The translations under genes and the position numbers were made by a program. Source: CAKZLS01 sp963786305 (lineage in GTDB: Bacteria > Pseudomonadota > Alphaproteobacteria > Rhodospirillales > Defluviicoccaceae). From it: a DNA stretch of 64,000 nt. The notes under the pieces are model-generated. The model did not search any database and had not been told where the DNA came from. It worked only from the letters and a program-made list of their open reading frames with translations. The stretch is from contig CAWAYL010000008.1 in the NCBI GenBank assembly GCA_963786305.1, positions 372,001 through 436,000 on the forward strand, given 5' to 3'. Positions 1-9,757 of the stretch are shown here, in pieces. The first letter of the stretch is position 1. Each line of letters opens with the position of its first letter.

Positions 1-470
1 CGGAAAAACTCTGAATGACCCTGCAATCCCTCGATGTTGTGAAGTGTCATTTCCTTTTGCATGTTGATCTGCTTGATTATTTCCGGCGTCTCGAAGGCGA
101 AGAACCATTGCCCCCAGGCGATCTCCTCCATGCCGACAAACAGCGCCCCCAACGCAAAGGCCCCATAGAAGCCGTAGACGCCAATCGCCTCTCCTTGATA
201 TTTCGCCCGAAGCGCCAACCCCACACCCGCCAGCCCGGCCCAGAGCAAGAACGCGAACGTCGCCAATTCCACGGGTTGATTCTCCTTGGTCAGGAGAAAG
301 GCCGCGGGGCGTGTTTGGGGGATGGCCACGAGGATCGTGAACAAGACCAGGAAAATCAGTGGAAACAAAACGATTGCCGCCAACAATCCCTCATTCGTGT
401 CGTATTCATGTGCCGCAACACCGAGAGAAGAACGGAGACGGCGCGAAACGGGTGCGATCACAGACAACAT
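1..470 (-). CDS. Membrane protein of unknown function, truncated by window edge
   Basis: An open frame reads leftwards from an ATG at 470 and runs off the window without a stop, giving about 156 residues. It shows at least three hydrophobic segments (roughly residues 40-58, 78-95 and 103-120). These are followed by a conserved-looking block with EEIAWGQ, FETPE and TLHNIEG. I recall blocks of this kind from uncharacterised integral membrane proteins, but I know no function. Base composition is visibly less GC-rich than the rest of the window, so the edge may belong to an acquired segment. The start is the first ATG in the frame and is not backed by a clear ribosome binding site. Confidence 0.6.
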   Translation of the reverse strand, partial: MLSVIAPVSRRLRSSLGVAAHEYDTNEGLLAAIVLFPLIFLVLFTILVAIPQTRPAAFLLTKENQPVELATFAFLLWAGLAGVGLALRAKYQGEAIGVYGFYGAFALGALFVGMEEIAWGQWFFAFETPEIIKQINMQKEMTLHNIEGLQGHSEFF

Positions 471-635
471 GAGCCCTCGAACACATCAACGCTTTCGGGG
501 GTTGAGTTCCGCCACGGACATCCATGTTAAACCCGCGATCATAAAGATCGTCTAAACGCGTGCGCGAATGCCGCCGTCTTCAAGGTCATCATTTTTTAAA
601 CAGTTTGGAAGGCTTATCCCGTTGTTCCGGCGCGA

Positions 636-785
636 TCAAATTTTGTAGGTGATGGGTTTTGTTCGGGTGCCGATCCCGAGCAGTGAGCGGAAGGCGGCGT
701 GGCGGGTGCGGCGGCGATTGAAGCGGAAGACGAACTCGTCGAGGTAGGATTGGAGATGGTTGCGGCGGAGACCATGATAAGAGCG
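636..785 (-). pseudogene. IS1595/ISXO2-type transposase C-terminal remnant
   Basis: In one minus frame about 48 residues read YHGLRRNHLQSYLDEF, then FVFRFNRRR, and end in ITYKI before a TGA at 636-638. This matches the C-terminal signature of ISXO2-like (IS1595 family) transposases, where a YHGVS-type motif is followed by YLDEFVFRFNRR. An in-frame stop lies only a few codons upstream of the preserved part. No N-terminal half or inverted repeats were found, so this is a decayed fragment. The flanks (471-635 and 786-1003) show no gene. Confidence 0.7.
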
Positions 786-1003
786 TTGTCATCGGCTTCG
801 GGGTCTAGCGCTCGACGGCGATAACCGAATGCCGCTTTGGCCGCGCGAGATGATCATTGAAATAGCGCCGCGGACAAGGGTGGCGTCTTCGCGACCGGAT
901 TGTACTATGCATGGGGTTGTTTTCGAAAAAGCGACGACCCCTCCCCTCCGCCCCGAAGCTGTCATTCCGGCAAGAGGGGAAGCACTCCGATCATGGGCCG
1001 GTC

Positions 1004-3125
1004 TTACGCCAGATACACCCGCTCCAGGGCGCTGCGGGAGACGTTGCCCTTGTTGTCCTCGGCCTCGATGTAGTAGCGGACGTCGCCGGCGCCGACGGGG
1101 AGCTGGGCGGTGAAGTAGGTGCCGGTGATGGCGGCGCCCGTCTGCGACGGATAGGGGCCGTGGTCGTTCATCTTGAGGGTCTTTTCGGACTTGCCGGCGC
1201 GGAGCACCAGGTCGACCCGCTTGAGGCCGGCGATGTCATGGACGAAGGTGTGGACCACGCCCTCGGCGGCCGCGTCCTCGAGGCAGCCCTGGCCCCACTT
1301 CTTGCCGCCGGGGTTCTCGGGCGTCACCCACGGCGCGAAGATGGTGGGGCCGGTCTTGTCCTTGCCGCCCGCGACGACGCCGTCCACCTCCGGCCTTCAG
1401 CCACTCGTAGCCGAGATTGGCGGCGTTGGTGACCTGCTCGTCCCACACGTGCTGGCCGGTCCAGTACCAGTAGCAGCTGGTCTCGGCGGTGAGCATCAGG
1501 CGCGTCGCCTCGGCCAGTTGCGGATGCGTGGAGCCGGCGTCCTCCAGCGCGTGGATCACGTTCTGGAAGGCGGTCAGCACCGACCACGAATTGAGGTCCG
1601 GCGAGTACGGTTCGTTGTAGCGGCTGAACCACTTCATGAACTGGGGATCGCCGTTGTCGGCGCCGGCCCACGAGCCGGGCTCGATGTGGACGGCCTGCTT
1701 GGGGTCCGGCGGGAACTGCTCGAGGTAGTCGGGGACGGTGATCAGCTCGAAGCGCGGGTCCGTTCTGCAGCCAACGCACCAACCCGGCGGTGTTGTGGTG
1801 GTAGTAGCTGTCGGCGCCGCCGCCGTGGTTGTCGCCGTCGGAGTGCAGCAGGAAGAACGGCGGGTGCTTGGGATCGAAGCTGCCGGTGGCGACGATCTGG
1901 TCGTACACCTGGCCGAGCACGCTCGGGTACTGCAGGGCGCCGAAGCCGCCGCGGGCGTCCTCGTTGCCGATGTAGCGTTCCGCCGGGACGGCGACGATCT
2001 TGTAGCTGTTGCCGTCGGGGTCGACGTACTCGACGAATTCGGGGCGGAGCAGGCTGGGCGAGATCTTCGAGCCGGCCCAGATGTTCTGCATCTGCAGCCA
2101 GTCGTCCACCGGCGGATTGACCTGCTCGGCGGGGTTGGGCGGCAGCATGCCCTCCTGGATGCCGGCGTAGGGGTAGTCCTTGCAGGCGCGGAAGCGGTGG
2201 ATGGAATCGTAGATCACCGCCGTGATGCCGGCCTCCAGCAGCGCCGGGATCATGCGGACGTGAAACGCCGTCTCCGGCGGGAACAGGACGGTGGACGCCT
2301 CGGTGGCGAAGGTGTCGCGGATGACGCCGCGGTGCCATTCGATCTGCTTGACGATGTTGCGGTGCGGGATCAGCGCCATCAGCGGATGGAAGAACCCGAA
2401 CGCCGAGAAGTCCAGGCGCGGATTGCCGAGCACGGTCTTGTCCTGGGCGGTGGCCTTGAGGACGTCGTTCCAGCCGCCGAACCGGCCGCCGCAGAGGCCG
2501 TCGCGGGCGCAGCGGTCGAGCTGTTCGATCAACGAGCCGCTCCAGCTCGTCGACAGGCCCGCGTGGGGCAGTCCGCCGGCGGCATACTGGCGCACCGCCG
2601 CCGGGACGAAATCGGTGTAGTTGCCGCCGCGCGAGCCGAAGATCTCGTCCTTCTCGCCGTCCCAGTAATCGCGGTCGGTGGTGTTGTAGTACGGCTGGTG
2701 CATGTGCTTGTGGATGCCGAAATAGAGCTTCGCGTCACCGGCGCGCGCCTTTGCCCTTTTTCGGCCCGGGCGGGCTGCTTGGCGGTGAGTTTGACGGTGC
2801 GGAATTCCTTGATCCAGTCGTCGCCGCCGGCCTGGGTGATATCGGCCTTGCGGCAGCCCTCCACCTGCACCGTGACGTCGCCGGCGCCGATCAGGCCGGC
2901 CGGCACGGTGGCGACGTACTCGGCCGCCGCCTCCAGCGCCGGGGCCGGCTCGATGGCGTCGCCCTTGACCAGGTGCTCGGCGCCCTGGGCGCGAAGGATC
3001 ACCTGGGCGAACGGAACCTCGCCGTCGGCGCTGAACGCGATCTTGAACTCCGGGTTCCGGCCGTTGGCGCCGCACGTGACGCCGGCCGGCACGTCGATGT
3101 CCAGAAACCTGGAAAATACCGCCAT
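1004..3125 (-). CDS. Glycoside hydrolase family 57 protein (alpha-amylase/glucanotransferase type)
   Basis: About 707 codons, assembled from four frame segments. The order is an N-terminal beta-rich region of about 130 residues (from ATG 3125), then the GH57 barrel, then a C-terminal beta-rich module ending in ERVYLA. The barrel begins with YFGIHKHMHQPYY, which carries the GH57 HQP motif. It continues with FPPETAFHVRMIP, probably holding the catalytic glutamate, and LLHSDGDNHGGG. Frame breaks lie near 2755, 1765 and 1388; the homology is continuous across them, so sequencing errors are likelier than decay. GH57 enzymes act on alpha-glucans such as glycogen or starch. No signal peptide is visible, which suggests a cytoplasmic enzyme. 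It lies 112 bp downstream of the ArsA-like gene on the same strand. Confidence 0.8.
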
Positions 3126-3237
3126 GGCTGCCTCCCCTTGATCCCCTGGCCGTTTCGTTGAGGGCTTATCGGCAAACGCGGCATGTGCGTCAAGACCCGG
3201 GAACGGCTCGCCGCCGGCGCGGGGCCCCGCCGAGGGA

Positions 3238-4259
3238 TCAGCCGGTCAGCATGCGGCCGATGCGCTCAAGGGTTTCGATGCCCTGGACGTCGCTTTCCAG
3301 CAGCGGCACCTCGATCCGGCGGAGGGACGCGAAGGCATCGTCGATCTCGCGCCGGTAGCGGGTCTCCTGCTCGCGGCGCCTGGCGAAGAAATCGCCGTCC
3401 ACGTGGTCGGGCAGCACCCGGTTCACCACCATCGCCGACACCGGCACGTTGAAGTGCCGGAGCGTATGCAGCGCCTTGCGGCTTTCCAGAATGGGCAGGC
3501 GCTCCGGGATCAGCACCAGGACGAACGCGGTCGTCGCCTGCGTCGAGAAGAAGGCGCCGCGCCCGATGGAACTTGCGGCGGCGCTCCAGCAGGACCGCTT
3601 GAATGCGCGACGCCGTATCGCCGGCCGCGCGGGCGCTCCTCGCCGTCGATCAGGACAGGTCGTCGCCGCTTGCCCCGTTTGCCGCCGAGGTTCCGCAGGA
3701 CGCGGCCCAGGTTGTTCGAGCGCTCCTGGTGGCGCAGCAAGCCGTCGGTCCACGCCGCCATGACCTCGGGCAGCGAAAGAAGGCGGATGGTGTGGCCGGT
3801 GGGCGCGGTGTCGAACACCACCAGGTCGTGGCGGCGCTCGGCGTCGATCATCAGGTCCGCCACCCGGTCGAGCATGGCGGCTTCCGCCGCTCCCGGCGCG
3901 TGCCGGGCGAGGTCCATCTGGCGGTCGATCTCGCCGTAGAGCTGCGGCCGCACCAGGCTCCGCATGTTCTGCTTGACGGTTTCGAGGTAGCGGTCGGCCT
4001 CGCCGTCGGGGTCGATCTCGAGGCCGTGCAGGCCGGGCGCCAGCGCGGTTTCCCGTCCGCCGATATCGCGATCGAAGATGTCGCCGAGCGAATGCGCCGG
4101 ATCGGTGGACACCACCAGGCACCGCTTGCCGCCCCTCGCCGCCATCAGCGCCAGCGCCGCCGCCACCGTGGTCTTGCCGACGCCGCCCTTGCCGCCGACG
4201 AACAGAATGCGGCGGTCAAACAGGTCGAGCACGGAGGGTCCGGCAGGCGTCAACAGCAC
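3238..4259 (-). CDS. ArsA/Get3-family P-loop ATPase
   Basis: Single-domain anion-transporting-ATPase family protein of about 340 residues. The N-terminus has the deviant Walker A GGKGGVGKTT, then VVSTDPAHSLGD and FDTAPTGHTIRLL, all hallmarks of ArsA/TRC40 ATPases. The C-terminal half continues in another frame (TAFVLVLIPERLPI, MVVNRVLP, LLESDVQG) after a break near 3560-3650. The start is a GTG at 4259 that lies inside the Lys-Cys-Cys-stop codons of the preceding gene, a 10-bp overlap that implies translational coupling. Known members drive arsenite export or insert tail-anchored proteins. No arsB or arsR is nearby, so an arsenic role is not supported. A role with the CC-ending partner or with CstA is my inference. 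Confidence 0.85.
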
Positions 4260-4522
4260 TTGAAATGGTCAAGCGGCGAATGCTCCATGCCCATGCGGGT
4301 ATGCCAGTCATGGAACTGCTCCATGAGGATCGGCTGGAGCTCGAGGGTATAATAGGTGGCGGGATTGGGCACGCCCATCATCTCGGAGAAGATGAACAGC
4401 ATGAACAGGTCGTCCTCGTCGCGCTTGGCCCGCGCGACCGTGCCGCGGTACGGCGCCGTGTAGAACTCGGTGGCCAGTTCCTGAACGGTTCGCCACGCGT
4501 CGGCAAACTTAGACGGTGGCAT
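4250..4522 (-). CDS. Small protein with C-terminal Lys-Cys-Cys (CC-star type)
   Basis: Intact 90-residue protein, MPPSKFADAW at the start and HFKCC as the last residues. It is rich in aromatic residues and has a mildly hydrophobic centre (LFMLFIFSEMMGVPNP). A terminal Cys-Cys directly before the stop is also found in YbdD/YjiX, the small partner of CstA-type transporters. Databases also name a 'cory-CC-star' family that I believe fits this protein, from memory only. Its ATG lies 14 bp inside the 3' end of the upstream gene, and its last codons overlap the start of the ArsA-like gene. The three genes should therefore be made together. Metal or thiol binding by the CC tail is plausible but unproven. 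Confidence 0.75.
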   Translation of the reverse strand: MPPSKFADAWRTVQELATEFYTAPYRGTVARAKRDEDDLFMLFIFSEMMGVPNPATYYTLELQPILMEQFHDWHTRMGMEHSPLDHFKCC

Positions 4523-4936
4523 GTTCGGCTCCGCAGGTCGGGTCGGCTCGTTCGATCTGGACGATCACCGCTTCCGCCGGCGGCCAGGCGCCACGGGCGA
4601 ACAGCCGGCCGTTGACGACGATGCTTGAGGTGGAGATACCGCTCAGCGTCCGCATCGCGTCGCCCCACCCCACGCCATAACGCCAGAAGTCCCGCACCAG
4701 CCGGGGAATCAGCGAGATCTGATTGCGCGGGTCGACCACCAGCAGGTCGAGATCATCGCCGAAGCGCGACCCGGAGGCGGCGATACAGCGGGCCCATGGC
4801 CTCCATGATGGCGCGCCGCTCGGGAAACACCCGCTCGGTGCCTCGTGCCCATCATGTCGCCCTCGAGCCGGCCGCAGCAGCCGCTGCTCGACATCTGCTG
4901 CTCCCATTCGCGCACCAGGACGACGCTCGGTTTCAT
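4509..4936 (-). CDS. CC-motif protein, possibly thioredoxin-like, in cstA cluster
   Basis: About 142 residues once a frame break near 4800-4850 is bridged. The N-terminal part has VVLVREWEQQMSSSGCCGR with a vicinal Cys-Cys. The C-terminal part has DDLDLLVVDPRNQISLIP and, near the end, SIVVNGRLFARGAWPP. The strand-then-CC start and the 'VVNGRLF' element near the end resemble a small thioredoxin-like or redox fold, but I do not recognise a named family. It starts 54 bp after the cstA stop and overlaps the next gene by 14 bp, so it belongs to the cstA operon. The ATG at 4936 is preferred because it directly precedes the conserved-looking block. Confidence 0.6.
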
Positions 4937-4990
4937 GGCGGCGATCCACCGCTGCCGGCCGTGTACAGTGTTCGTTCAGTCATACGCTCA

Positions 4991-6677
4991 TCACTCCGCC
5001 GCGCCGGGCGCCTGGGCGGCCTTCGCCTTTTCCCGCATGAAGGCCGACACGGACTCCAGCGCGACGAGAATGGCGGCCACCAGGATGACGATATCGAGGA
5101 ACAGCAGGAACCACTTGGCCTGGGCATAGAACTCCCAAAGCTGGAACAGCAGCGCCAGGATGGTCATGGCCAACAGGAACGTCAGCGGCATCAGCGTGTA
5201 CCATACCGGCCGCGACAGCTTCACCAGCATGACGCTGATGACCAGCAGGGTCAGACCCGCCAGCAGCTGGTTGGTGGTGCCGAACAGCGGCCAGATGGTC
5301 AGGCCGCCGGCCCCGGACGCGCCGCCGGCGCCGAACGCCAGCCCCAGGCACGCCGCGATGGCCAGGAAGGTCGACACGTAGCTGTTGGTCAGCGGGGCGA
5401 TCTTGTAGATGTTTCCCCACTCCTGGATGATGTAGCGCTGCAGGCGGACGCCGGTGTCCATGGTGGTGCCGGCGAACAGCACCGCCATGACGGTCAGCAA
5501 GGTGGTGGAGAAGTCGAGCGGCAGGCCGAGGCCGCCGTGGACGATGTTGGCGCCGCCATTGACGAACGCCGTCAGGCTGCCGCCGCCGAACTTGTTGTAC
5601 AGCCCTTCCCATTCGCCGAGCGTGGCGAAGCCGGCGGTGGTGGCGATGATGGCGGCCAGCGCCAGCGCGCCCTCGCCCACCGCGCCGAAGTAACCGACGA
5701 ACCGCACGTCCGTTTCCTTGTCCAGTTGCTTGGACGTGGTTCCCGACGACACCAGCCCGTGGAACCCGGAAACCGCGCCGCAGGCGATGGTCACGAACAG
5801 CAGCGGAATGAGCGGCGGCGTGCCGTCCGGCACGTTGTCGTTGAACGCCGGCGCCACCACCGTCGGGCTGAGGAAAATCACCGCGAGGTACATCAGGCCG
5901 AGGCCGACGAACAGCTGCAGGCCGTTGATGTAGTCGCGGGGCTGCAGCAGCAGCCACACCGGCAGCAGCGAGGCGAGCGCCGCATAGAAGAACAGAAGGA
6001 GGATCCATTGCGCGTTGGCCGCCAGCCCGAACGTCCCGTCCGACAACGTGACGGGAATGGTGTCGCCGAGATAGATGGCGACATAGAGGACGATCACGCC
6101 GATGATCGACGGCCATAACAGGCCGACGCCCTTGCGATAGATCAGATAGCCGATGACGACGGCCACGGCGATGGCGCTCCAGGCCGGGAAGACGCTGCTC
6201 GGAAAGCTGATGAACAGCTTGGCGATGGCGGTCGCGAACACCGCGTTGACCATGAGCAGCAAAAGGAAGATGACGATCATGAACAGGCTGCGGGCGCGGT
6301 GCCCGACCACGTCCTCCGTCAACGCGCCGACCGAGCGCGCCTTGTTGCGGACGCTGGCCCAGATGGCGCCGGCGTCGTGGATTCCGGCGAAGAAGATGGT
6401 GCCGAGGATCACCCATAGGAATGCCGGCGCCCAGCCCCAGATCACCGCGATGGCGGGACCGATGATCGGCGCGGCGCCGGCCACGGACGTGAAATGGTGG
6501 CCCCAGAGCACGAACTTATTGGTGGGCACGTAGTCGACGCCGTCCTCCATGGCATGGGACGGCGTTACAAAATCGGGATCGAGGCGATAGATCTTCGTCC
6601 GCAATAAACTTGGAGTAGAAAATGTACCCTATTGCGAACGCGGCCAGTCCGATGACGGCCAAAAATATCGCGCTCAT
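4991..6677 (-). CDS. cstA: Carbon starvation protein CstA (peptide/pyruvate transporter)
   Basis: About 561 residues, many transmembrane helices. The typical CstA block DYVPTNKFVLWGHHFTS and the following GAAPIIGPAIAVIWGW are present, and PDFVTPSHAMEDG lies just before them. The true N-terminus (ATG at 6677, MSAIFLAVIGLAAFAIGY) is in another frame. Removing one base near 6602 joins it as YSKFLRTKIYRLD, which fits the family. CstA-type proteins are inner-membrane transporters for peptides or pyruvate, induced by carbon limitation. This is the shorter family form (E. coli CstA is about 700 residues). It is the first gene of a minus-strand cluster with two CC-containing small proteins and an ArsA-like ATPase. 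Confidence 0.9.
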
Positions 6678-6925
6678 GGTTCCTCCCTTATTTTTGTGTC
6701 CCTGGCATGTCCATGGTTACTGCAGGCGATCGTTTTGCACGCGTTAGAACATCTATTATGTAGAGCGTATTGCTTCCCACTAGGTCCAAAAGGCTCGAAA
6801 CCCTATTCCTGTTCGTTAATGAAAACAACACGCATCCGCAATAAAATATGACATTCCACATCGGGTAGGGCCGTGATCCGGCACGGCATCAGATAAACGC
6901 GAAATTGCAAGGAAAGGTTCAACCG

Positions 6926-8092
6926 ATGCCCCACATTCGCAACGACGCGGCGCCGGCCATCCGGCGGCTTGGCGCCGTTTTGCCCGGGGCTATCGGCATG
7001 ATGCTGTGTCATGGGCGTGACGCTGGCGGCGGGCGCCGCGGCCGAAACCGGTCCCTCCTTCGACTGCGACATGGCGCGGACGGCGATCGAAAAACGGATC
7101 TGCGGCTCGCCCGCGCTCGCCGCGATGGACCAGACGGTGGCCGCACGATACACGGCGCTGCAACTCGACATTCAGTCCAAGGCCGCGCGCACCGGCATCG
7201 TCGCGGATCAACGCGCCTGGTTGCGGGACCGCGATGCGTGCGGCGACCGGCGCGGACCCGGACGCGCTTGAAACCTGCCTCCGCGACGCCTACCAGCAGC
7301 GGCGCCTGCAACTGGACATTCACCGGTCCATCTTCGTCGGCCCCGCGATCCCCCATCCCTTCCACCTGAAATGTCAGGACACCGCCGCCACGCAGGTTGG
7401 AAACCGCCGCGTGTCTGCAACAAGCGGTGCGGGATGTTGACCGGACCCTCGCGGTGGCCGCTGAGGCTGCCGCAGCCGAAATGCGGGAATTGGACACGGT
7501 CACATCCGCCGGCATCGGCGCGGAACAGGCGTTCATACAGTCGCGGCGGGCCTTCGAGAGCTACCGCGACGCGGCGTGCCGGGCCCTCGCCGCCTCCTAC
7601 GCCGGCGGCAGCGGCGCCGGCGTCGCATTCTTGTGGTGCCAGCGGCAGATGGCATGGGAACGCGCCAATCGGATCGCGGCCGATTTTCTTTATCGCCCCT
7701 TCCATTGGAGCCGGAACCTGGATGCTCTGGCGGCGCCTATCCGCGCCTGTCTGGCCATCGTCGCAAAAATGGGCCCGGGGCCGCGCATCGATCCGCGCAT
7801 CACCGCCATCACGGAATCGAAGGATGGCGGCCGGGTCATCCACGTCGCCACCGGCGAAACATGGACTGACGAATGCACCTCGGCCCCCGACGGCACGGTC
7901 GGGGCGGTCATTGAACTGGACGGCACGGCCGCGCCGCCCGACCCGCCGCTGGCGGTATTCTACCCCGCGGGATCGCGGATCGGACCCGAGCGACGGGAAA
8001 TGCCACCCGATGATCCCTGCTCGCTCTACCGCTGGACCGAGACGGCGAACGGCGACTTCGCCGGCTGGGTCCGCCTTGCGCTGTGCCGTTGA
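6926..8092 (+). CDS. Secreted LprI/DUF1311-type protein
   Basis: About 388 codons in three frames, with breaks near 7006, 7235-7270 and 7400-7435. A signal peptide (VLPGAIGMMLC then VTLAAGAAAE) precedes an LprI-like repeat (FDCDMARTAIEKRICGSPAL; WLRDRDACG). A second, more diverged copy follows (ACLQQAVRDVDRTL; SRRAFESYRDAACRA). The C-terminal third is beta-rich and of unknown type. LprI-N domains occur in envelope proteins, some of which inhibit lysozyme; whether this one does cannot be told. It stands alone, divergent from cstA and convergent with the cyclase gene whose stop is 15 bp away. Confidence 0.65.
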
Positions 8093-8106
8093 CGGGCGGG
8101 TGATAA

Positions 8107-9364
8107 TTATTTGCTGTCGAAGGTGACAGTGGTTCCGGTCTCGCCGGCGAGCAGGCGCTTGAGGTGGAAGGTGGCAAGCGGGTCGTCGCTGTGGGCGCCG
8201 ACGAAGGCGGCGAAGCTGGAAACCGCGCCCGGCGTCCTTGGCTTCGAGCTTTTCGAAGGCCTCCAGATACGCGATCAGGCATCCGAGCTTCCGCTTTCCG
8301 CGCTGAACGGCTCGAACGACTTGATGCCGTGTTCCTTGCCCTTGAGGATCAAGGTTCCCACCGGCCGGCCGACGAAATCGGGAATTTGGGCGACCGTGTC
8401 GGCGCTGACGCAGATCCGCGTGCCGAGTTGCTTGTTGACGCTCTCCAGCCGCGACGCCGTGTTCACCGCGTCGCCATGCGCGGTGTAATGGAAGAACCCC
8501 TCGCCGCCGAAATTACCGACGATGGCCGAACCGGTATGCACGCCGATGCGGGTGCGGCCGATGGGCACGCCTTCCGACGCCTTTCGGGCCGAGAATTCCC
8601 GGGAAAAGGCGTCGATGGCGAACGCGCACGCCACCGCCCGGCTGGCGTGGTCCGGCTGCTCCAGCGGCGCGCCGAACATGGCATGGACGGCATCGCCCGA
8701 CCACCGTATCGATGGTGCCGCCGTGCTCGAACACGATCCGCGTGACCTCGCCCAGGTATTCGTTCATCACCGCCACGACCGCGGCCGGATCGAGATTTTC
8801 CACCAGCGAGGTGAAGTCCGCCAAATCGGTGGCGAGAAACGTCAACTCGCGGCGCTCGCCGCCCAGCACGATACTGCCGCCGTTGTCGGACAGGTGGTTG
8901 ACCAGGTTGGGCGAGAAATAACGCGCCAGGTTCGCCTGCGCCCGCTCGGCCGTGGCCCGCGCAAGATAGACTTCGCGAAACGCCGTCAGATCCGCCAGCG
9001 TCCGGTTGATGGTTGCCTCGAGATCGTCGAAGTCGATGGGTTTGGTGACGAAGTCGAAGGCGCCGCGATTCATCGCCGTGCGGATGTTCCGCATGTCGCC
9101 ATAGGCCGACACGATGACCGCCCGGAGCAGATGGGACAGGCTCTGGAGTTGGTTGAGCAGGGTGAGGCCGTCCATGCGCGGCATGTTAATGTCCGACAGC
9201 ACCATATCGATGTCGGGCTCGGCGCGGAGCACGTCGAGCGCCTCCTGGCCGTCGTGCGCGAACACGAACGAAAGCTCGCCGGCGCGGATTCGGCGCCGGA
9301 ATTTCTGGGTGACCAGCATCTCCAGGTCGGGTTCGTCGTCGACCACGAGAATCTTGGCCGCCAT
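8107..9364 (-). CDS. Response regulator-class III adenylate/guanylate cyclase
   Basis: About 419 residues. An N-terminal receiver domain (ILVVDDEPD; phospho-acceptor D in VLSDINMPRMDG; K in FDFVTKPIDF) is followed by a helical linker. The linker leads into a class III nucleotidyl cyclase catalytic domain (ELTFLATDLADFTSL with a metal-binding Asp; GTRICVSADT). Breaks near 8700, 8288 and 8235 are explained by indels; removing one G near 8700 restores VVGDAVHAMFG. The gene begins on the last base of the upstream regulator stop. It probably makes cAMP in response to phosphorylation by the neighbouring kinase; the nucleotide specificity is inferred. Confidence 0.85.
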
Positions 9365-9757
9365 CAGATGCCGTCCCCCGCCGCAAACGAGCCGAGCTTC
9401 CGCTTGAGCTCCTCGAAAGTCCACCGGCTTTGTGACGAAATCGCTCGCCCCCGCTTCTCTGGCGCGGCGTCGGTTGTCCTCGTCGCCGTATGCGGTGACC
9501 ATGATGACCTCGAGCTCGGGCCAGCGCCTTTTCACTTCGGCCAGAAGTTCCAGGCCGGTCATTCCCGGCATGTTGATGTCCGAAAGCAGAACAAGGGGAT
9601 GCAGCGCGCCGTTTTCGTCAAGCACCTGTAGGGCGTCAGCGCCCGAGTTCGCGAACCGGATGTCGTAATTGCCCTGGCGCAGTTCCTTGCGGAATTTCTG
9701 GCGGAACAGTTCGATGGCGTCCGGTTCGTCATCGACGAGAAGCAGGTTCATTTTCAT
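9364..9757 (-). CDS. Single-domain response regulator
   Basis: About 131 residues, receiver domain only: LLLVDDEPD at the N-terminus, LLSDINMPGMTG with the phospho-acceptor Asp, VMVTAYGDE-type switch region and DFVTKPVDF with the conserved Lys. One extra T near 9417 displaces the C-terminus; corrected, it reads PVDFEELKRKLGSF and ends at 9364. The ATG overlaps the kinase stop (ATGA) and the stop touches the cyclase start, so kinase, receiver and cyclase are one translational unit. It could act as a phosphate shuttle or sink between kinase and cyclase. Confidence 0.85.

Noticed and set aside
4625..6118. Long plus-strand frame antisense to cstA
   Set aside because: The product is low-complexity Gln/Arg/Gly-rich and lacks a family; the sense strand is unmistakably CstA.
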